DNA of 64,000 bases from Ursus arctos (lineage: Eukaryota > Chordata > Mammalia > Carnivora > Ursidae): positions 35,165,813-35,229,812 of the forward strand of contig NW_026622952.1 of the NCBI RefSeq assembly GCF_023065955.2, in the 5' to 3' direction. The translations under genes and the position numbers were made by a program. Positions 11,842 to 23,595 of this stretch are shown here, piece by piece. The notes under the pieces were generated by a model. The model did not search any database. It was given only the letters and a program-made list of their open reading frames with translations, and had not been told where the DNA came from. How positions within the stretch are numbered: the stretch's first letter is position 1; every line of letters starts with the position of its first letter.

Positions 11842-12055
11842 ACATTTACTGAGCACTAACCAATTGCCAGGCCCAATTCTAAGCTCTTGACGTGTATCTC
11901 ACTGAATCCTCAGACCAACCCCCTTAGAGGGGTGCCTTTGTTCCCTCCACCCTGTTACAGACCAAGAACTGAGGAAAAAGAGCGATTATAGGGCACGTCC
12001 ACGGTCACCTGGCTGGGCAGCGGAGATGCCAGTATTCGGACACTGACGCATGCAT
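11842..12055 (-). repeat. MIR SINE
   Basis: Reversed MIR: 'aacatttactgagcactaac', 'caattgccaggcccaattct', 'atctcactgaatcctcagac' and 'acggtcacctggctgggca'. Confidence 0.82.
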
Positions 12056-13529
12056 TCCAGAGCCTTCCCTTGTGACTCCTATACCACGCCGCCCTGGCAA
12101 AATCTTTGCAGGGAAATCCTTGCCGTAGCAAAATTCCAGAGAGGGAGTCAAGGGAACCATGTCCCTCCAAGATGGCTCAAGGCCTGTCCCGTCCGTTCTC
12201 GGGTCCTGGGCCCCCGAGCCTCCTTCCGGGAACCTGCAGCTGCACACAGCCGGGACCCATTGCCCCGATGTCATGGGTACAGTCCAGCGCTGCAGTTCTC
12301 GAACTTGGATCACGTGTAACTCTGACAAGTGCGTAGAATCGCTTTCTCTTAAACTTTTAGATTTTGGTGGCTGAGGTTGTGGTGGCGATTACAACACTCT
12401 GTGATGACACATAAAAGCCAACTGGATGGTCTTCTCCTCATCGATGCATACATAGGATATATCTAGCCTCTCTCCCCAAGCAGTTAGTTTTCACTTGTTA
12501 CAGAATCTAACTTTAAAATATCACACTTGCAGTGCCACCTATTCATTAGCATATGGGTGATGACTCTGAATACATTTATTTGTTAGGACCAAACATGGGT
12601 GGATTTCCTCATGCCTGAAACTGAAATAACATAAGTTTGAAATTGTATAATGGTTCTGGAAAATTCCATGGAAGGCTTACCTTCAAGGATTTGGAGGTGT
12701 GTAAAACACAGTGTCTGGAGGCCAGGAAGCCAGATCTGATATCCCCTGGAAATCAGTCTTTGAGATTTTTGAAGAAAACTGTGTCAAGTAACTGTGACTC
12801 TTTCTTATCTCTGGTTCAATCTTCTCTTTCCTTCATTGCCGTCTGTCTTTTTTGTAGCTTCTTATTTGGGTTGGGCCTTTTCCCACCTCTAGGATACTCT
12901 CCCTCCTTTCTTCTGAGGAGCCACTGAGATAGACAGTTTCCTGACTGGCACAGAGGTCTGTCCACACAGAGCCCAAATGCAGGCTGAGGCCAAGGCTCGA
13001 CTGTCAGAACTGGGTTTTTTGTGTGCCGAAGCATGTTCCACATGTAAAATGTTAGAAAGTGTGTCATTGTCCCTTTCCTCTGCTGCCAGTGGCCTCAACA
13101 CAGTGGCCTGGAGGAAGCCACCAGTGGCGTCTTAACACAGTCATTCCCTCCTTCTCTGTGGGAAGTGAGAGAGCGCCGGGGACAGAAATCTGGGGAAGGC
13201 TGAGTTCACGTTCCCTTCACAAGGAGCAGTTGCCGTCACAGGCAGTTACCTGAGCCGGTTGGTGTTTTGTTTTTTGGCAAAGGGGGGCATAGCAGAGCCG
13301 ATTCAGTACATGTGTTGGCCAGAACTAAACGTTTGCTACAGATCTTTGAATCCTCAGCGTTTTAGTCAGAGGAGAAAGAAGAGCAGATAGAGACACCCAA
13401 AATATTATTATTTTACATTTAAAAATAATATCTTCTTGGTAACTTCTCTTATCTCCCCACTTGAGATTTATTTATTTGCACCTATAAAGCAAAACTTAAA
13501 ATTTTTTGACTAATCTTCCTGAAAGTAGG
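12056..13529. other. Unique intergenic sequence
   Basis: No gene supported. Overlapping 70-107-codon frames in three phases at 12005-12370 reflect GC-rich composition. No homologous protein is recognised. Confidence 0.5.
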
Positions 13530-13655
13530 GTGACCAGATGTCCCTGTTTGCCCAGGAGGGCACTGGTTTAAGCATTTTGTCCTAGTCTAATTAATAGCAT
13601 CCTTTCTACTTTAAAAAGTGTCCTAGTGGAATAATAAATAATATGGTAACTCTAA
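13530..13655 (+). repeat. Ancient unnamed interspersed repeat, copy A
   Basis: Reads 'gggtgaccagatgtccctgt', then 'ttttgtcctagtctaattaa' and 'aataatatggtaactct'. The reverse complement matches the layout of a copy at 47215-47360 (ACCATAT ... GGACAC ... CTATTAAT ... GGTTACCCT). I recognise the GGTCACCCTA-ended pattern as an old dispersed repeat but do not name the family. Confidence 0.55.
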
Positions 13656-13900
13656 TGAAAGTTGCTGCAAACGATTTTTAGGTTATAGCTACTCCTCTGT
13701 GTTTGAACTAGAGGGTCCACAGCGCTTTTAAAATAACCAAATGAACAATAATAGGAAGATTGAAGATTATTGTCCACAAGTCTAATTACTTCAACTCCTA
13801 GTGAAAGAAAGCTAAAAAAATATTTCAAATGGACTCAGCAGAAATTATTAAATAACTGCATCTGTGTGCTTTTCACTCCATATTAAAGTTTAAAATGTTG

Positions 13901-14098
13901 GGGCGCCTGGGTGGTTCAGTCGTTAAGCGTCTGCCTTCGGCTCAGGGCGTGATCCCGGCGTTCTGGGATCGAGCCCCACATCAGGCTCCTCTGCTGTGAG
14001 CCTGCTTCTTCCTCTCCCAATCCCCCTGCTTGTGTTCCCTCTCTCGCTGGCTGTCTCTATCTCTGTCAAATAAATAAATAAAATCTTTAAAAAAAAAT
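13901..14098 (+). mobile_element. Carnivore SINE, young subtype
   Basis: Starts GGGCGCCTGGGTGG, has 'ggcgtgatcccggcgttctg', 'tccctctctcgctggctgtc', and tail 'caaataaataaataaaatct'. It is flanked by a perfect 16-base target duplication (13885-13900 and 14099-14114). The subtype is the one I associate with bears and panda. Confidence 0.97.
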
Positions 14099-14193
14099 AA
14101 AGTTTAAAATGTTGTTAGTAATTATTACATGATATTACCTATAAGTCCTATTTGCACTAGAAGTAGACATAGTTATTCTTAAATACAGGCTGG

Positions 14194-14218
14194 GGAGCAC
14201 CTGGGTGGCTCAGTCGTT
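14194..14218 (+). mobile_element. 25-base SINE head fragment between duplicated flanks
   Basis: Only 'gcacctgggtggctcagtcg'-type SINE head sequence is present. The flanks are a 15-base direct repeat TTAAATACAGGCTGG (14179-14193 and 14217-14231, overlapping the fragment by two bases). There is no SINE body and no A-tail. Confidence 0.8.
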
Positions 14219-14231
14219 AAATACAGGCTGG

Positions 14232-14819
14232 AATTTCCATATCTGGGACCTTTTTTTTTTTTTTTTTTTTTTTTACAATTACTGTGATTCGATAGAATAG
14301 GAAACAGAGCTTTGCTTCTTTTTTGCTGTATGATTTTAATTGTTCATGTATAACATTTCCTTAAATTACAGGAAGGCACATGTTGGGAAAAAGATCCATC
14401 CTTTAAAGTCCATCTGTGATCTAGTGTGGGTTTTTTTCACTGGCTCGGGAAACGGGTCTGTGGTGACCTGCAAACAGAACTGAAGAAACAACGTTTCAAG
14501 ATTGATTAGTCTGCAGGAGGGTGTGGGTTTAACTGAAACCTCGCGCAGCGTCCGCACAAGCAGCCGAGGGAGTTATTTGAGTCATCTGCAGAAATTCGTC
14601 TTCTGTGTCACACGCACCCCTATTCATAAAACTCATTAATAAGATAACAGAAATTTGTGGGCCATTCTAGCAATATAAAATGTGTGTGAACTTCATTCAT
14701 ACCGTGAGCAGATGAGCCTTGCAAGTGCTCGCATCAGTCCTTTCAGAGGCAGGTGGGTGGGGAGGGAAACTTCTGGACTGGGAATCTCAAGGATGGAAGC
14801 CTGGGTCCTCAACCTTCGT
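14232..14819. other. Unique intergenic sequence with a T24 run
   Basis: A run of about 24 T lies at 14251-14274. The rest is unique. The part at about 14560-14720 (TGAGTCATCTGCAG AP-1-like word, CATTAATAAGATAA) is repeat-free and AT-rich and could be a regulatory element. No gene. Confidence 0.4.
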
Positions 14820-14962
14820 ATGACTTTTGGGCAAATCCCTTACTGCCTTTGGGTCTTCGTTTCTTCCTCTTTAATTACAGCTCCTGCCTTGCTCGCCTCA
14901 GACCTCAGAGACTCAATAAACTGTAAAGTCCTGTGCAAACAGAAGGCGTCATGTATTATTCC
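14820..14962 (+). repeat. MIR SINE
   Basis: Plus MIR: 'tatgacttttgggcaaatcc', 'cttactgcctttgggtcttc' and 'agagactcaataaactgtaa'. Confidence 0.72.
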
Positions 14963-15589
14963 TTAGCTGCAAGTGGACCTGAAGGAAAACAAAATTGATA
15001 GAATATTAGTTCGCTTACGATCCCAAATCCACTTTACATACCCATGGTATTTGTTGCATTCTGCTAGGACCACAGCACTGAAGAGGGTCTAAAATTAGCC
15101 CAGCACTGCACACATTTATCGAGGGCCTCCTTTTGGAAAGGCACGAGGCTTCCCTGATGACTAGAGTGAAGCTGTCCCCGGCCACCCCATTTTAAATCGC
15201 AAAGCTTCAGCCCGGTGTTTGTCCCTGGCTTTATTTTCTTCCATAGCAGTATTGCTATTTCACGTTCTCTGTAACTTATTACTTTATTTGTTTATTGTTG
15301 AGGACGGTGACAGAACGTTTTGTTCTTTTTGCTCTTGATTTGTGACCGCAGAACTGACAGCCTTTGTTAGCACATAGCAGGTGCTCAGTGCGCTGTGGTT
15401 CCAGGAGCGAAATGGCCCTCGGTCTCAAGGAGCAGACAAGCCAGGGAGGCAGTTGGAAGCCCGGTGCAATATTCTGTTGTATGACAATGTGGTGAGCGCA
15501 GAACAAAGGCTTCGCACTCTGCAGGAGAACCGGAGGGCTGAGGGAGGGGGAAGGGGGAAAGCTTGTCAGAGTGCTGACCACAGTTCGAA

Positions 15590-15790
15590 TCTCGAAGGAT
15601 GAGTGAGTTTTCCAGGAGGATGAAGAGGTGATAGGCATCTCAGGCAAGCAGGGCGGCTTCCAAGAAGGCCCAGAGAAGGGAAATGACGTTGTTGAGGAGT
15701 GGGCGTAGCTCTGCGTGTTGTGCCCGTTGCAATGAGTGCCCGAGGTGATCCGTTGGGCCTTCAGGAGAAAATGCAAGGCCTTGTGTTCAT
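15590..15790 (-). repeat. Probable L2 LINE fragment
   Basis: Wording such as 'aggaggatgaagaggtgata', 'ggcatctcaggcaagcaggg' and 'cagagaagggaaatgac' matches the reverse of the L2 3' region ('gaaggatgagtaggagtt ... cattccaggcagaggg'). Old and diverged. Confidence 0.5.
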
Positions 15791-15949
15791 ACTACTCTTC
15801 TAAGTAAAAGGTACAACAGAAATGAAGACTTAGAGATTGAGGGCAGCAGCTGTATTGGGTGAGTGTGTTCGGTGGCTGTGTGTCACCTGGGGATGGCTTG
15901 GGAGCACATGGCGTGGAGGCCATTTCTGTGTGGCCCCGTACTGTGTTTT

Positions 15950-16374
15950 TTTTTTTTAAATTTTTAATTTAAATTGAATTTAGTTAACATATAGTGTGTT
16001 ATTAGATTCAGGGGTAAAAGTTAGTGATTCATCAGTTGCGTATAACACCCAGTGCTCATTCCGTCACATGCCCTTCCTAATGCCCATCACCCAGTTACCC
16101 CTTCCCCCCCCTCCCCTCCAGCAACCCTCAGTTTGTTCCCTAGAGTTAAGGGTCTCTTATGGTTTGTCTCCCTCTCTGTTTTCATCTTATTTTATTTTTC
16201 CTTCCCTTCCCCTGTGTTCATCTGTCTTGTTTCTTAGATTCCACATATGAGTGAGATCATAGGGTACTTGTCTTTCTCTGACTGACTTATTTTGCTTAGC
16301 ATAATACGCTCTAGTTCCATCCACATCATTGCAGATGGCAAGATTTCATTCTTTTTGATGGCTGTGTAATATTC

Positions 16375-16417
<43 letters not shown>

Positions 16418-16705
16418 TGTGTATACACCACATCTTCTTTATCCATTCATCTCTCCATGGACATCTGGGCTCTTTCCACAGTTTGGCTATTGTGGACATT
16501 GCTGCTATAAACATTGGGGTGCAGGTGCCCCTTCAAATCAGTATTTTTGTGTCCTTTGGATAAATACCTAGTAGTGCAATTGCTGGGTCGTGGGGTAGTT
16601 CTATATATAACTTCTTGAGGAATCTCCATACTGTTTTCCAGAGGGGCCGCACCAGTTTGCATTCCCACCAACAGTGTAAGAGGGTTCCCCTTTCTCTAGC
16701 TGTGT
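15950..16705 (-). mobile_element. 5'-truncated L1 LINE with the end of ORF2
   Basis: Read on the minus strand, the frames at 16234-16514 give the C-terminal end of L1 ORF2 (WKEPRCP..., EWIKKMW, EEYYTAIKKNEI, KISQSEKDKYPMISLICGI) followed by the 3' UTR. A (TG)n microsatellite (about 16379-16415) sits inside ORF2 between the IKKMWxxxT and EEYYTAIKK words and expands it with HTHT residues. The copy has frame shifts and is a dead 5'-truncated insertion of the carnivore L1 lineage. Confidence 0.93.
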
Positions 16706-16934
16706 TTTGCTTTTAGGATATTCCTCTCTGTTGCAGATTATCTGTGCTCAGGAAGTGGATTTACAGCTCACACAATCTTCACATTTTGTCACGAGGTGAG
16801 GAGTAACCAGGAGAAGAATTTCTAGACAGAAAGCCTGCTGGTTATCTTGTGGCAGAACACTTTAAGGAGTTGTTCAACATAAAGATACAGTATTTTTTAT
16901 TATAAAATGATGAGAGTTAACAATTTTGCTGACC

Positions 16935-17153
16935 GGGGCGCCTGGGTGGCACAGCGGTTAAGCGTCTGCCTTCGGCTCAGGGCGTGATCCCAGCGTTATG
17001 GGATCGAGCCCCACATCAGGCTCCTCTGCTAGGAGCCTGCTTCTTCCTCTCCCACTCCCCCTGCTTGTGTTCCCTCTCTCGCTGGCTGTCTCTATCTCTG
17101 TCGAATAAATAAATAAAATCTTTAAAAAAAAACAAAAAAAAAAAAACAAAAAA
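16935..17153 (+). mobile_element. Carnivore SINE, young subtype
   Basis: Starts GGGGCGCCTGGGTGGC, with the bear-type middle 'ggcgtgatcccagcgttatg', tail 'cgaataaataaataaaatct' and a long A-rich end broken by single C. A 16-base target duplication with one mismatch flanks it (16919-16934 and 17154-17169). Confidence 0.97.
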
Positions 17154-17169
17154 AACAATTTTTCTGACC

Positions 17170-18959
17170 TTTTCTGCGTACAAGGTTGATACCACTCACT
17201 ATAATCTGAGGAACCCACCAATACTGTGATTTTAGCTCGTCTTCTATGGTTAGTCAAGTATGAGCTGAACATTCATGGAGACATTGTGTCGGGTTGTGAC
17301 CAAAATCCTGGTGGTCCAGGGGAGAACTCAGCCTACCTACTGAAGCTTGGCCATGGAAGCAGAAGCTTCTCACTGTCCTGTAAGCCTGACATGTCCATGA
17401 AAAATGGAAAGAGTTACTTAAGGGATTGTTAATATTACCAGTCGTGTCAATTGGGCAACGTTCTACTTTTTCTCCTCTCAATCTGCATGGAGGTGATGTG
17501 ACTCAAATTTTTCATTCACTCCATTCACTCCACTTGTTTCGTTCTGAAGCTTATTGGATCATGTGAGAAAGCCCGGTATACATCTGCATGGGTTTCAGAA
17601 AAATATTAGGCCTTTCTAGAGGAAGCCGATTCTCTGTGAGAGCGTGCCTAGTTGCCCCTGGCCTTGTAAATGGCCATATTTTGGTGCTATCTTTCATTAC
17701 TCGAAGTCTTGTGAGGGTAAGTTTAGGTTCCTTAGGTTGCTATTTTGCAAAGACAGTTTTTCAGTATAAGGAGGATTAAAAGAGGTGGTTTTGAAGCTGG
17801 ACGTAGGGGCTGCACACCAAGATTATCGTGAACGGGGTTCTCTTAGTTGGCTGAACCACCAGATGAAAACTCTTCTGATTTTACTGAAAGGATGTTAAGC
17901 ATTTGAAGAGAGACTTGCAAGCTTGATATGAGATCCTCATGGGTACTTTTCCAAAGAGGGCAGAAGGTATTACTATGTGGCATATTCAGAAGAAAAACCC
18001 ATTCTGAGGTTTACCTCAGGTAACAGAACTGTTGAACAGAAGTCAGCTGCCTCATGGTCAGTGTCAAAATCTTATCAGAGAAGATGGTTAAATAGCTTTA
18101 TGATTTCCAACTGCGTTCACATTTGATTTGGGGCTTCTCCGTTCTAGTTAATATAGAGACTGAAATGTATAATCTTTTTATGACTATACAGTCTGAGTTT
18201 TGCCTTCAAGTATTTAATATTGATCCAAATTACTGACGATCAATTTCCATTTTTAATTGTAAAACTTATTTTGAAGTATATATTTAGACAAATAAATGAG
18301 TCATATGATTATATATATCTTATTTTCATTTGTGATATTTAAATTTATAATATAGTTTTATTTCACTGAAGATTTTTGGTTACCCTTTGTGTATCTTTGG
18401 CACGTGACACTGGGTTTCTGTTTATGGCCAGCCACTGCTTCCCTAGTGCCTTGACTCAGGCCTTTGGGACAAAGGAAGGCAGTAGAAAGCCAGAGGAATA
18501 TGGTGACAACTGGGGGTGGTGAGGGGCATGGGATGGATGGGAGGGAACCCTGAGGGAGAGAAGCGTAGGCTAGTTGATTCCCACGTTCTTGCTTTATGAG
18601 ACTGGATGCCTGGGAGCGCCACTCACCATGTTCGGAAAGCCAGAGGTTGGGAGAGCGGGGATGAAGATGATTAATTTTGTGTAATGAGCAGCTTGAGTTT
18701 GATTGTCCATGGAGAATCTGAGGAAAATATTCAGTTGACAGACTAGGGGAGAGGTCAGATGGTGAGAGTTTGGGGAAAGCTTTCACGTCCAGGGGTTAAC
18801 ACGAAGCAGAGGGTGTAGTCGAGCTTAGCTAGAGAGACTGAAGGAACCCGGAGAACGCCAGCTGGACGAGACCCGTAGCTTCCTCTGTGGATTTCCAGAC
18901 CAGTGTCTTCGCTCAGGCTACTTTCTCCGGTTGGTAGAAACGGAGAGTTAGAATGGAGT
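17170..18959. other. Unique intergenic sequence
   Basis: No gene or clear repeat. An AT-rich stretch at 18170-18360 lies next to a 142-codon minus frame (18358-18786) that shows no domain. Confidence 0.45.
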
Positions 18960-18969
18960 GTTCGTGAAT

Positions 18970-19021
18970 ATGTTCGTTCGTTCGTTCATTCATTCATTCA
19001 TTCATTCATTCATTCATTCAT
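18970..19021. repeat. (TTCG/TTCA)n microsatellite
   Basis: Three or so TTCG units run into about nine TTCA units. The change from TTCG to TTCA is what CpG deamination within one repeat would produce. Confidence 0.9.
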
Positions 19022-19329
19022 AATATACATTTAAAGAGCAAAAACCTCAGTGTCTGTAAACTTAAAAGGAATCTTAAAAATTTGTTCTCTCGATCTTTAC
19101 AAATTCAAACGCATCCTTGAAGGACACCTTTCCCACTAATACTTTGCTGGCGCCTGACCCTGCTGGTTTACTTCTGAGCCTGTGCTATGCTCATGGCCTC
19201 CCTGATGTTAGCCCGTGGTTTCAAAGGTGATGGAGGAGAAGGTGTGTGCAACCAGTGCGGGCAGGTCAGAAGGCCAGTGCGCACTAGCTCGTCCTTCCGG
19301 CAGCAGTGCACACGTCCTCTGTTCTTTTT

Positions 19330-19690
19330 CTTCTTACAATATCGGTGAAATATACATAAAACAGTTACCATTTTAATTATGTTTGAGTTAGTGGCACGAT
19401 GCACATTTACATTGTTGTGCAACCATCACCACCATCCGTCTCCAGAACTTGTTCATCTTCCCAAATGGAAAGGTACTTCATTTAAGGGGAATCATACGGT
19501 CCTTTTGCGTCTGGCGTCTTCCACTTCACTTAATGTCTTCACGGTTCACCCGTGTTGTGGCCTGTGTCAGAATGCCTTCCTCTTTAAGGCCGAGCACCAT
19601 TCCATCGTCTGGACAGGCCACATTCTGTTCGTCCACTCACTGATGGACACTTCGGCTGTTTCCAGCTTCTCTGGACTCTCTTCTTGATCC
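19330..19690 (-). mobile_element. Old L1 fragment (ORF2 3' end region)
   Basis: Reads 'aatatacataaaacagttac', 'cattgttgtgcaaccatcac', 'ggccacattctgttcgtcca' and 'ctcactgatggacacttcgg' in +, the reverse of the L1 ORF2 tail. A minus frame carries WPVQTMEWCSALKRKAF, a decayed version of the ORF2 YTMEYYSALKKKE motif. Confidence 0.82.
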
Positions 19691-20039
19691 CAGTGACTTC
19701 TGCACTTGAATCCACGTGTGCGAGGCAGTGAATGCCTCAGCTCCCGAGTTTGCTCTAGCTGGGCTGGGTGTTCTCTTCTTTCTATTTTCCTAGCCCGGGG
19801 TCTGGATGCTGTGTATTTCACCTACGCAGCTCAGCAGTGCCCACTGTGTCTGCGTGCTCGCTGGTAAATCCCTGGCCCCCATTGGAATTTAGCCCGTTTT
19901 GTTAATTTGATACAAAGCAGGGTTCATAGGTGAACAAAAGGATCCAGAAAGGATTCAGGTTTTTAAAATGCTTCCCTCCCTCAGTGTTCAATAGTAATAA
20001 TAAAATTGGTTATCTTTTATTGGTGCTTTCTTTCTACTT

Positions 20040-20155
20040 GTTAGCAGTCAATCAGGACATTGGTATATTTACCGCAAATCCTCGCTGCAACCCTTTGAGA
20101 GAAGTATTATTCCCATCACAATTGAAAAAACAAATGGAACTCAAAGACTGACTTT
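20040..20155 (-). repeat. MIR SINE, degraded
   Basis: Carries 'aatcctcgctgcaacccttt', 'gagagaagtattattcccat' and 'caaatggaactcaaagactg', the reversed MIR layout. Confidence 0.65.
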
Positions 20156-21080
20156 TCCAGGTCCCCCCCTAAGATATGATCGCCCATATCCTGGGCATCC
20201 CCACGCCTCCCTGCCTTCTGTTACTCTGCCTGCGATCAGTCTGGCATCGAGATGTGTCTCACATCACAATGTTGCCAGCCCCCCCATCAGCAGGCCTCCC
20301 AGACTCAGGCCCCTCTTGAGTTACTTCTCCTTGGTGACTCCCTCCATCCCCGTACATTGCTATCTTTGAGGGTGGCATTCACCGACAACCGTTACTCATT
20401 ACGGCCCTGTCAGGAGCGAATGACAAGTGACAGTGTACCTAAGTGAGGATAAGAGACATTCAACTTAGATTTTGATAGCAAGGGAAAGGAAACCTATGCA
20501 TACATTCTCATTATTCTTAAGAGTTCTCTTAAACGTGTTTTATCCTATGGATTATCACTTCCTGGGGTGTTTCAGCCACCACCTGTCCAGCATCTTCTAA
20601 GAAGGACCATACGTGCCAGAGCTGTCAGTTAAAATTGTAACTAGCAGTTTGGAGCCTGGGTTAAGGAAAACAAAATGTGGACAAAAGTGCCCTGAGGATA
20701 ACGCCTTGGTCAGCTACCTTAGTTAGCAGCCTTTGAAGGCCAGCATCTCCCAGGCCCTACGGATATGGACATACACCTAGGGACGTAGGAGTGTAGCTAT
20801 GTGTCCCATAAGAAATTCCCCCAATTTTCCATCTCACAAGCCTCTGAAATAGCCCTAGTCCATCAGGGGCGTGCTCTTTTCCAGATTCCATCTAGCTTTA
20901 TCACCTCAGCCACACAGCTGCCCAACTTCATGGTGTGTATGTACGCCTTTTTTTTTTTTTTTTTTTTTTTTTGCTAATCGGTGCATTAGTCAAAGTAACC
21001 TATTGATTATCATCTGCAAATCATGCTTCAGGACGAAGCAGAAAGAGAAATTACTATCAGACTTGGATTTCTGAGTTTTA
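20156..21080. other. Unique intergenic sequence with a T26 run
   Basis: A run of about 26 T is at 20947-20972. No gene seen. Confidence 0.45.
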
Positions 21081-21317
21081 GGGGCAGGCGACTGGGTGGC
21101 TGAGTTGGTGAAACATCGACTCTTGATTTCAACTCAGGTCATGATTTCAGGGTCTTGAGATCAAGCACCTCATCAGGCTCTGTGTTGGTCATGGATCCTG
21201 CTTAAGACTCTCTCTCTCTCTCTCTGCCCCTTCCCGCTCATGCTCTTGCTCTCTCTCTAAAAAAAAAGAAAATAAATAAAAATAACAAAATAAAAAATTT
21301 AAAGAATTTAAAAAAAG
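21081..21317 (+). mobile_element. Carnivore SINE, older copy
   Basis: Starts GGGGCAGGCGACTGGGTGG, with 'aactcaggtcatgatttcag', a (CT)n stretch and a long A/AT-rich tail. The flanks share an imperfect duplicate (GATTTCTGAGTTTTA versus GAATTCTGATTTTTA). Confidence 0.9.
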
Positions 21318-22079
21318 AATTCTGATTTTTATTTGACAAATATTTTAAGCACAAAGTTCCATGCATGTATCGTGTAACATACATCAATGACTATTTCCTT
21401 TCTGCACACTTAGGTCTTTTACCATACCAGTCATACTTGACTGCACCCCAGGGCATTGTGTGCTTAGGAGGTCCTGGATTGAAATTCATCTTTTCTAGGC
21501 TACACGGTCAAGGCTTGGACCTGTTACCACTTGTATTTATGCTTGTATTTATTTCCCACTCATCTCAACCTTTACTCCAGTGATTCGGTTTCTCCCCTAT
21601 CTATTCCATGTTCAGTCTGTAGTCAGTATGGGCATTCTAATGTCTGAGGGGGGCTTTCTGTGCACAGCAAAGATAGTTTACAGATATTTAGGTCGTTCAT
21701 TAATGTTCAGTATGCTAGAGATACAAATTGAAAAAAATCAAATTTTCTTTTACGAGAGATACACACTGAACAAAAAATGTCCTTAAGTTTTTAGATTCAG
21801 TTAGCTCTACTTGTAAATTTACAAGAATAAAATAAAATAAAAACCTGTAACTCTTGGGGGAACTTTGAAAAAATTTGATTAATTCAAATTGAAGACTTAA
21901 GTCCCTTTCCTCAACAATTAGTTCCATTTAGAAACACAGTTAAGTACATTCCCTTAAAAACTTAAATTGCATTTATAAATTTGGTATGTTTAATTTTTAA
22001 AAAGCACTTAATTTGTCTGACTGGGAAGGCTTCAGACCAAATGTTCCAGACTACTAGCTCTGGCTTCATTAGTCATCCA

Positions 22080-22200
22080 GTACATGCCAGGCACTGCTAG
22101 CCACTGGGGATACAGCTCCGAACACGTGAGCAACAGTGAATAAAACAGAAGAATCCCTTACCTTCATAGAGGTTATATTCTTACAACTCTTAAGCTCATT
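22080..22200 (-). repeat. L2-like ancient repeat fragment
   Basis: Reads 'gtacatgccaggcactgcta', 'gccactggggatacagctcc' and 'gaatcccttaccttcataga', the common old-LINE wording. Confidence 0.6.
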
Positions 22201-23110
22201 AAACTCTTGAAACCTAATAAACCAAAGTTTTAAATGAGAATTTCAAAGTTAGAATTCTTATACCTTTCAACTTAAAAGTATTGGTCTAAAATCAGTTACA
22301 CATTTGAGTTAGAATCACAAAACAAACGTGTATGTAATTAGAGTCTATAACCTGATCGTCTCTCATCTGATATGTAAATACCAAGTATACAGATGATTCT
22401 TAAGCTTGATTTTAAAAGTACTAATACTGTAAACTTGATTTGCTTTATCATGTCTCCATTTATTTCTAAACTTTCTAGTACTGAATACTAGATTATGCAG
22501 CTGAGCTTCTGCGATGTTCCTAACCCAGATGCATGATTGTCTCATGTAGGTTGAGAGATTTGAAACTAGTGGGACTGGGGACCTACAGGTTGTATATGAC
22601 CAGAGTGAACATTTCCATAGGACAGATGGATACACTGAGCCTGATTTTAACAATGACTACAATAACAGAGGATTCCACATTCACTGGTTTCATAGTATGC
22701 TATTTGCTAGAGTCGAACCTTAACTTCATAACCTTTTTCGATATTGTCATCTGATTTGGATAGGTAAATTATGTAACTATCCCTACCTCTCCTACTTTAC
22801 TATCTGATTCCATTCAGCTAACCCAACCCATTCTGATTCTTCGTGGCTGGCTATTTGGCTTTGCCTGCGAGGGTACTCGATTTATGTACATTGGACGATG
22901 CCCCCCACCCCGCAAGGCCAGTGTTCAGAGGTGGCTGAGTGTAGCTCTCCTTCCCAAATCTCCATCACCCCACCCCATTTTTTTCCATACAAACAATGAA
23001 TATTTTCTCAGTTTTAAGTCAAGGGCAATTCAAGCTTGCTTTCCAGAGAATTCCTGGCCGACTCCTCCCTCCAAATAGATTCCCTCTGCTCAGCCCCTTC
23101 TATATAGAAA
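22201..23110. other. Unique AT-rich intergenic sequence
   Basis: Runs of low GC with no gene and no clear repeat. Confidence 0.45.
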
Positions 23111-23114
23111 TTTT

Positions 23115-23595
23115 ACAACTATCATTGCTTCCTTGCTTAAAACCCTTCCGCAGTTCAAACTGCACTTGGGATAGAATACAAAACCCTTAATGCAAGTCCT
23201 TGCATGATCTGGCTCTCGCCTTCCTCCATGACCTCATCACACACCTTTCTCCTGTGCTCCAATTCCAGCCACCCTGGCCTTCTTTAACTGCTTCCAGCAG
23301 AAGCCATGCTTCTTTCCCACCTCAGGCCCTTTGCATGCACTGTTCCCACTTTCTGAAACACCATTTTCCCTACTCTTTGCTTGGATGACTCCTCATCCCA
23401 TAGGTCTCAGATGAACTGTCATTTTTCTCATAGAGGTTCTTCTTCTTCGTAGAATGTGGCACAGTTTGTGCCTTTATTTGCTTACTACGAGACCACTAAA
23501 CTGTGTGGGGCCGTGCGTGGTGTTCTGTTTGTCCAGCACCCATCACAGTGCTGGCATATTCTAGATAGTCAGTAATTATTTACTGAATGAGTAAA
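23115..23595 (+). repeat. L2 LINE 3' end
   Basis: Plus orientation: 'ttgcttaaaacccttccgca', 'gggatagaatacaaaaccct', 'tgcatgatctggctctcgcc', 'cacctcaggccctttgcatg', 'tggatgactcctcatcccat' and 'agtaattatttactgaatga'. This is nearly the whole L2 terminal region. Confidence 0.88.

Noticed and set aside
16234..16514. Frames with long His-Thr repeats
   Set aside because: These are L1 ORF2 remains broken by a TG microsatellite, not a host gene.
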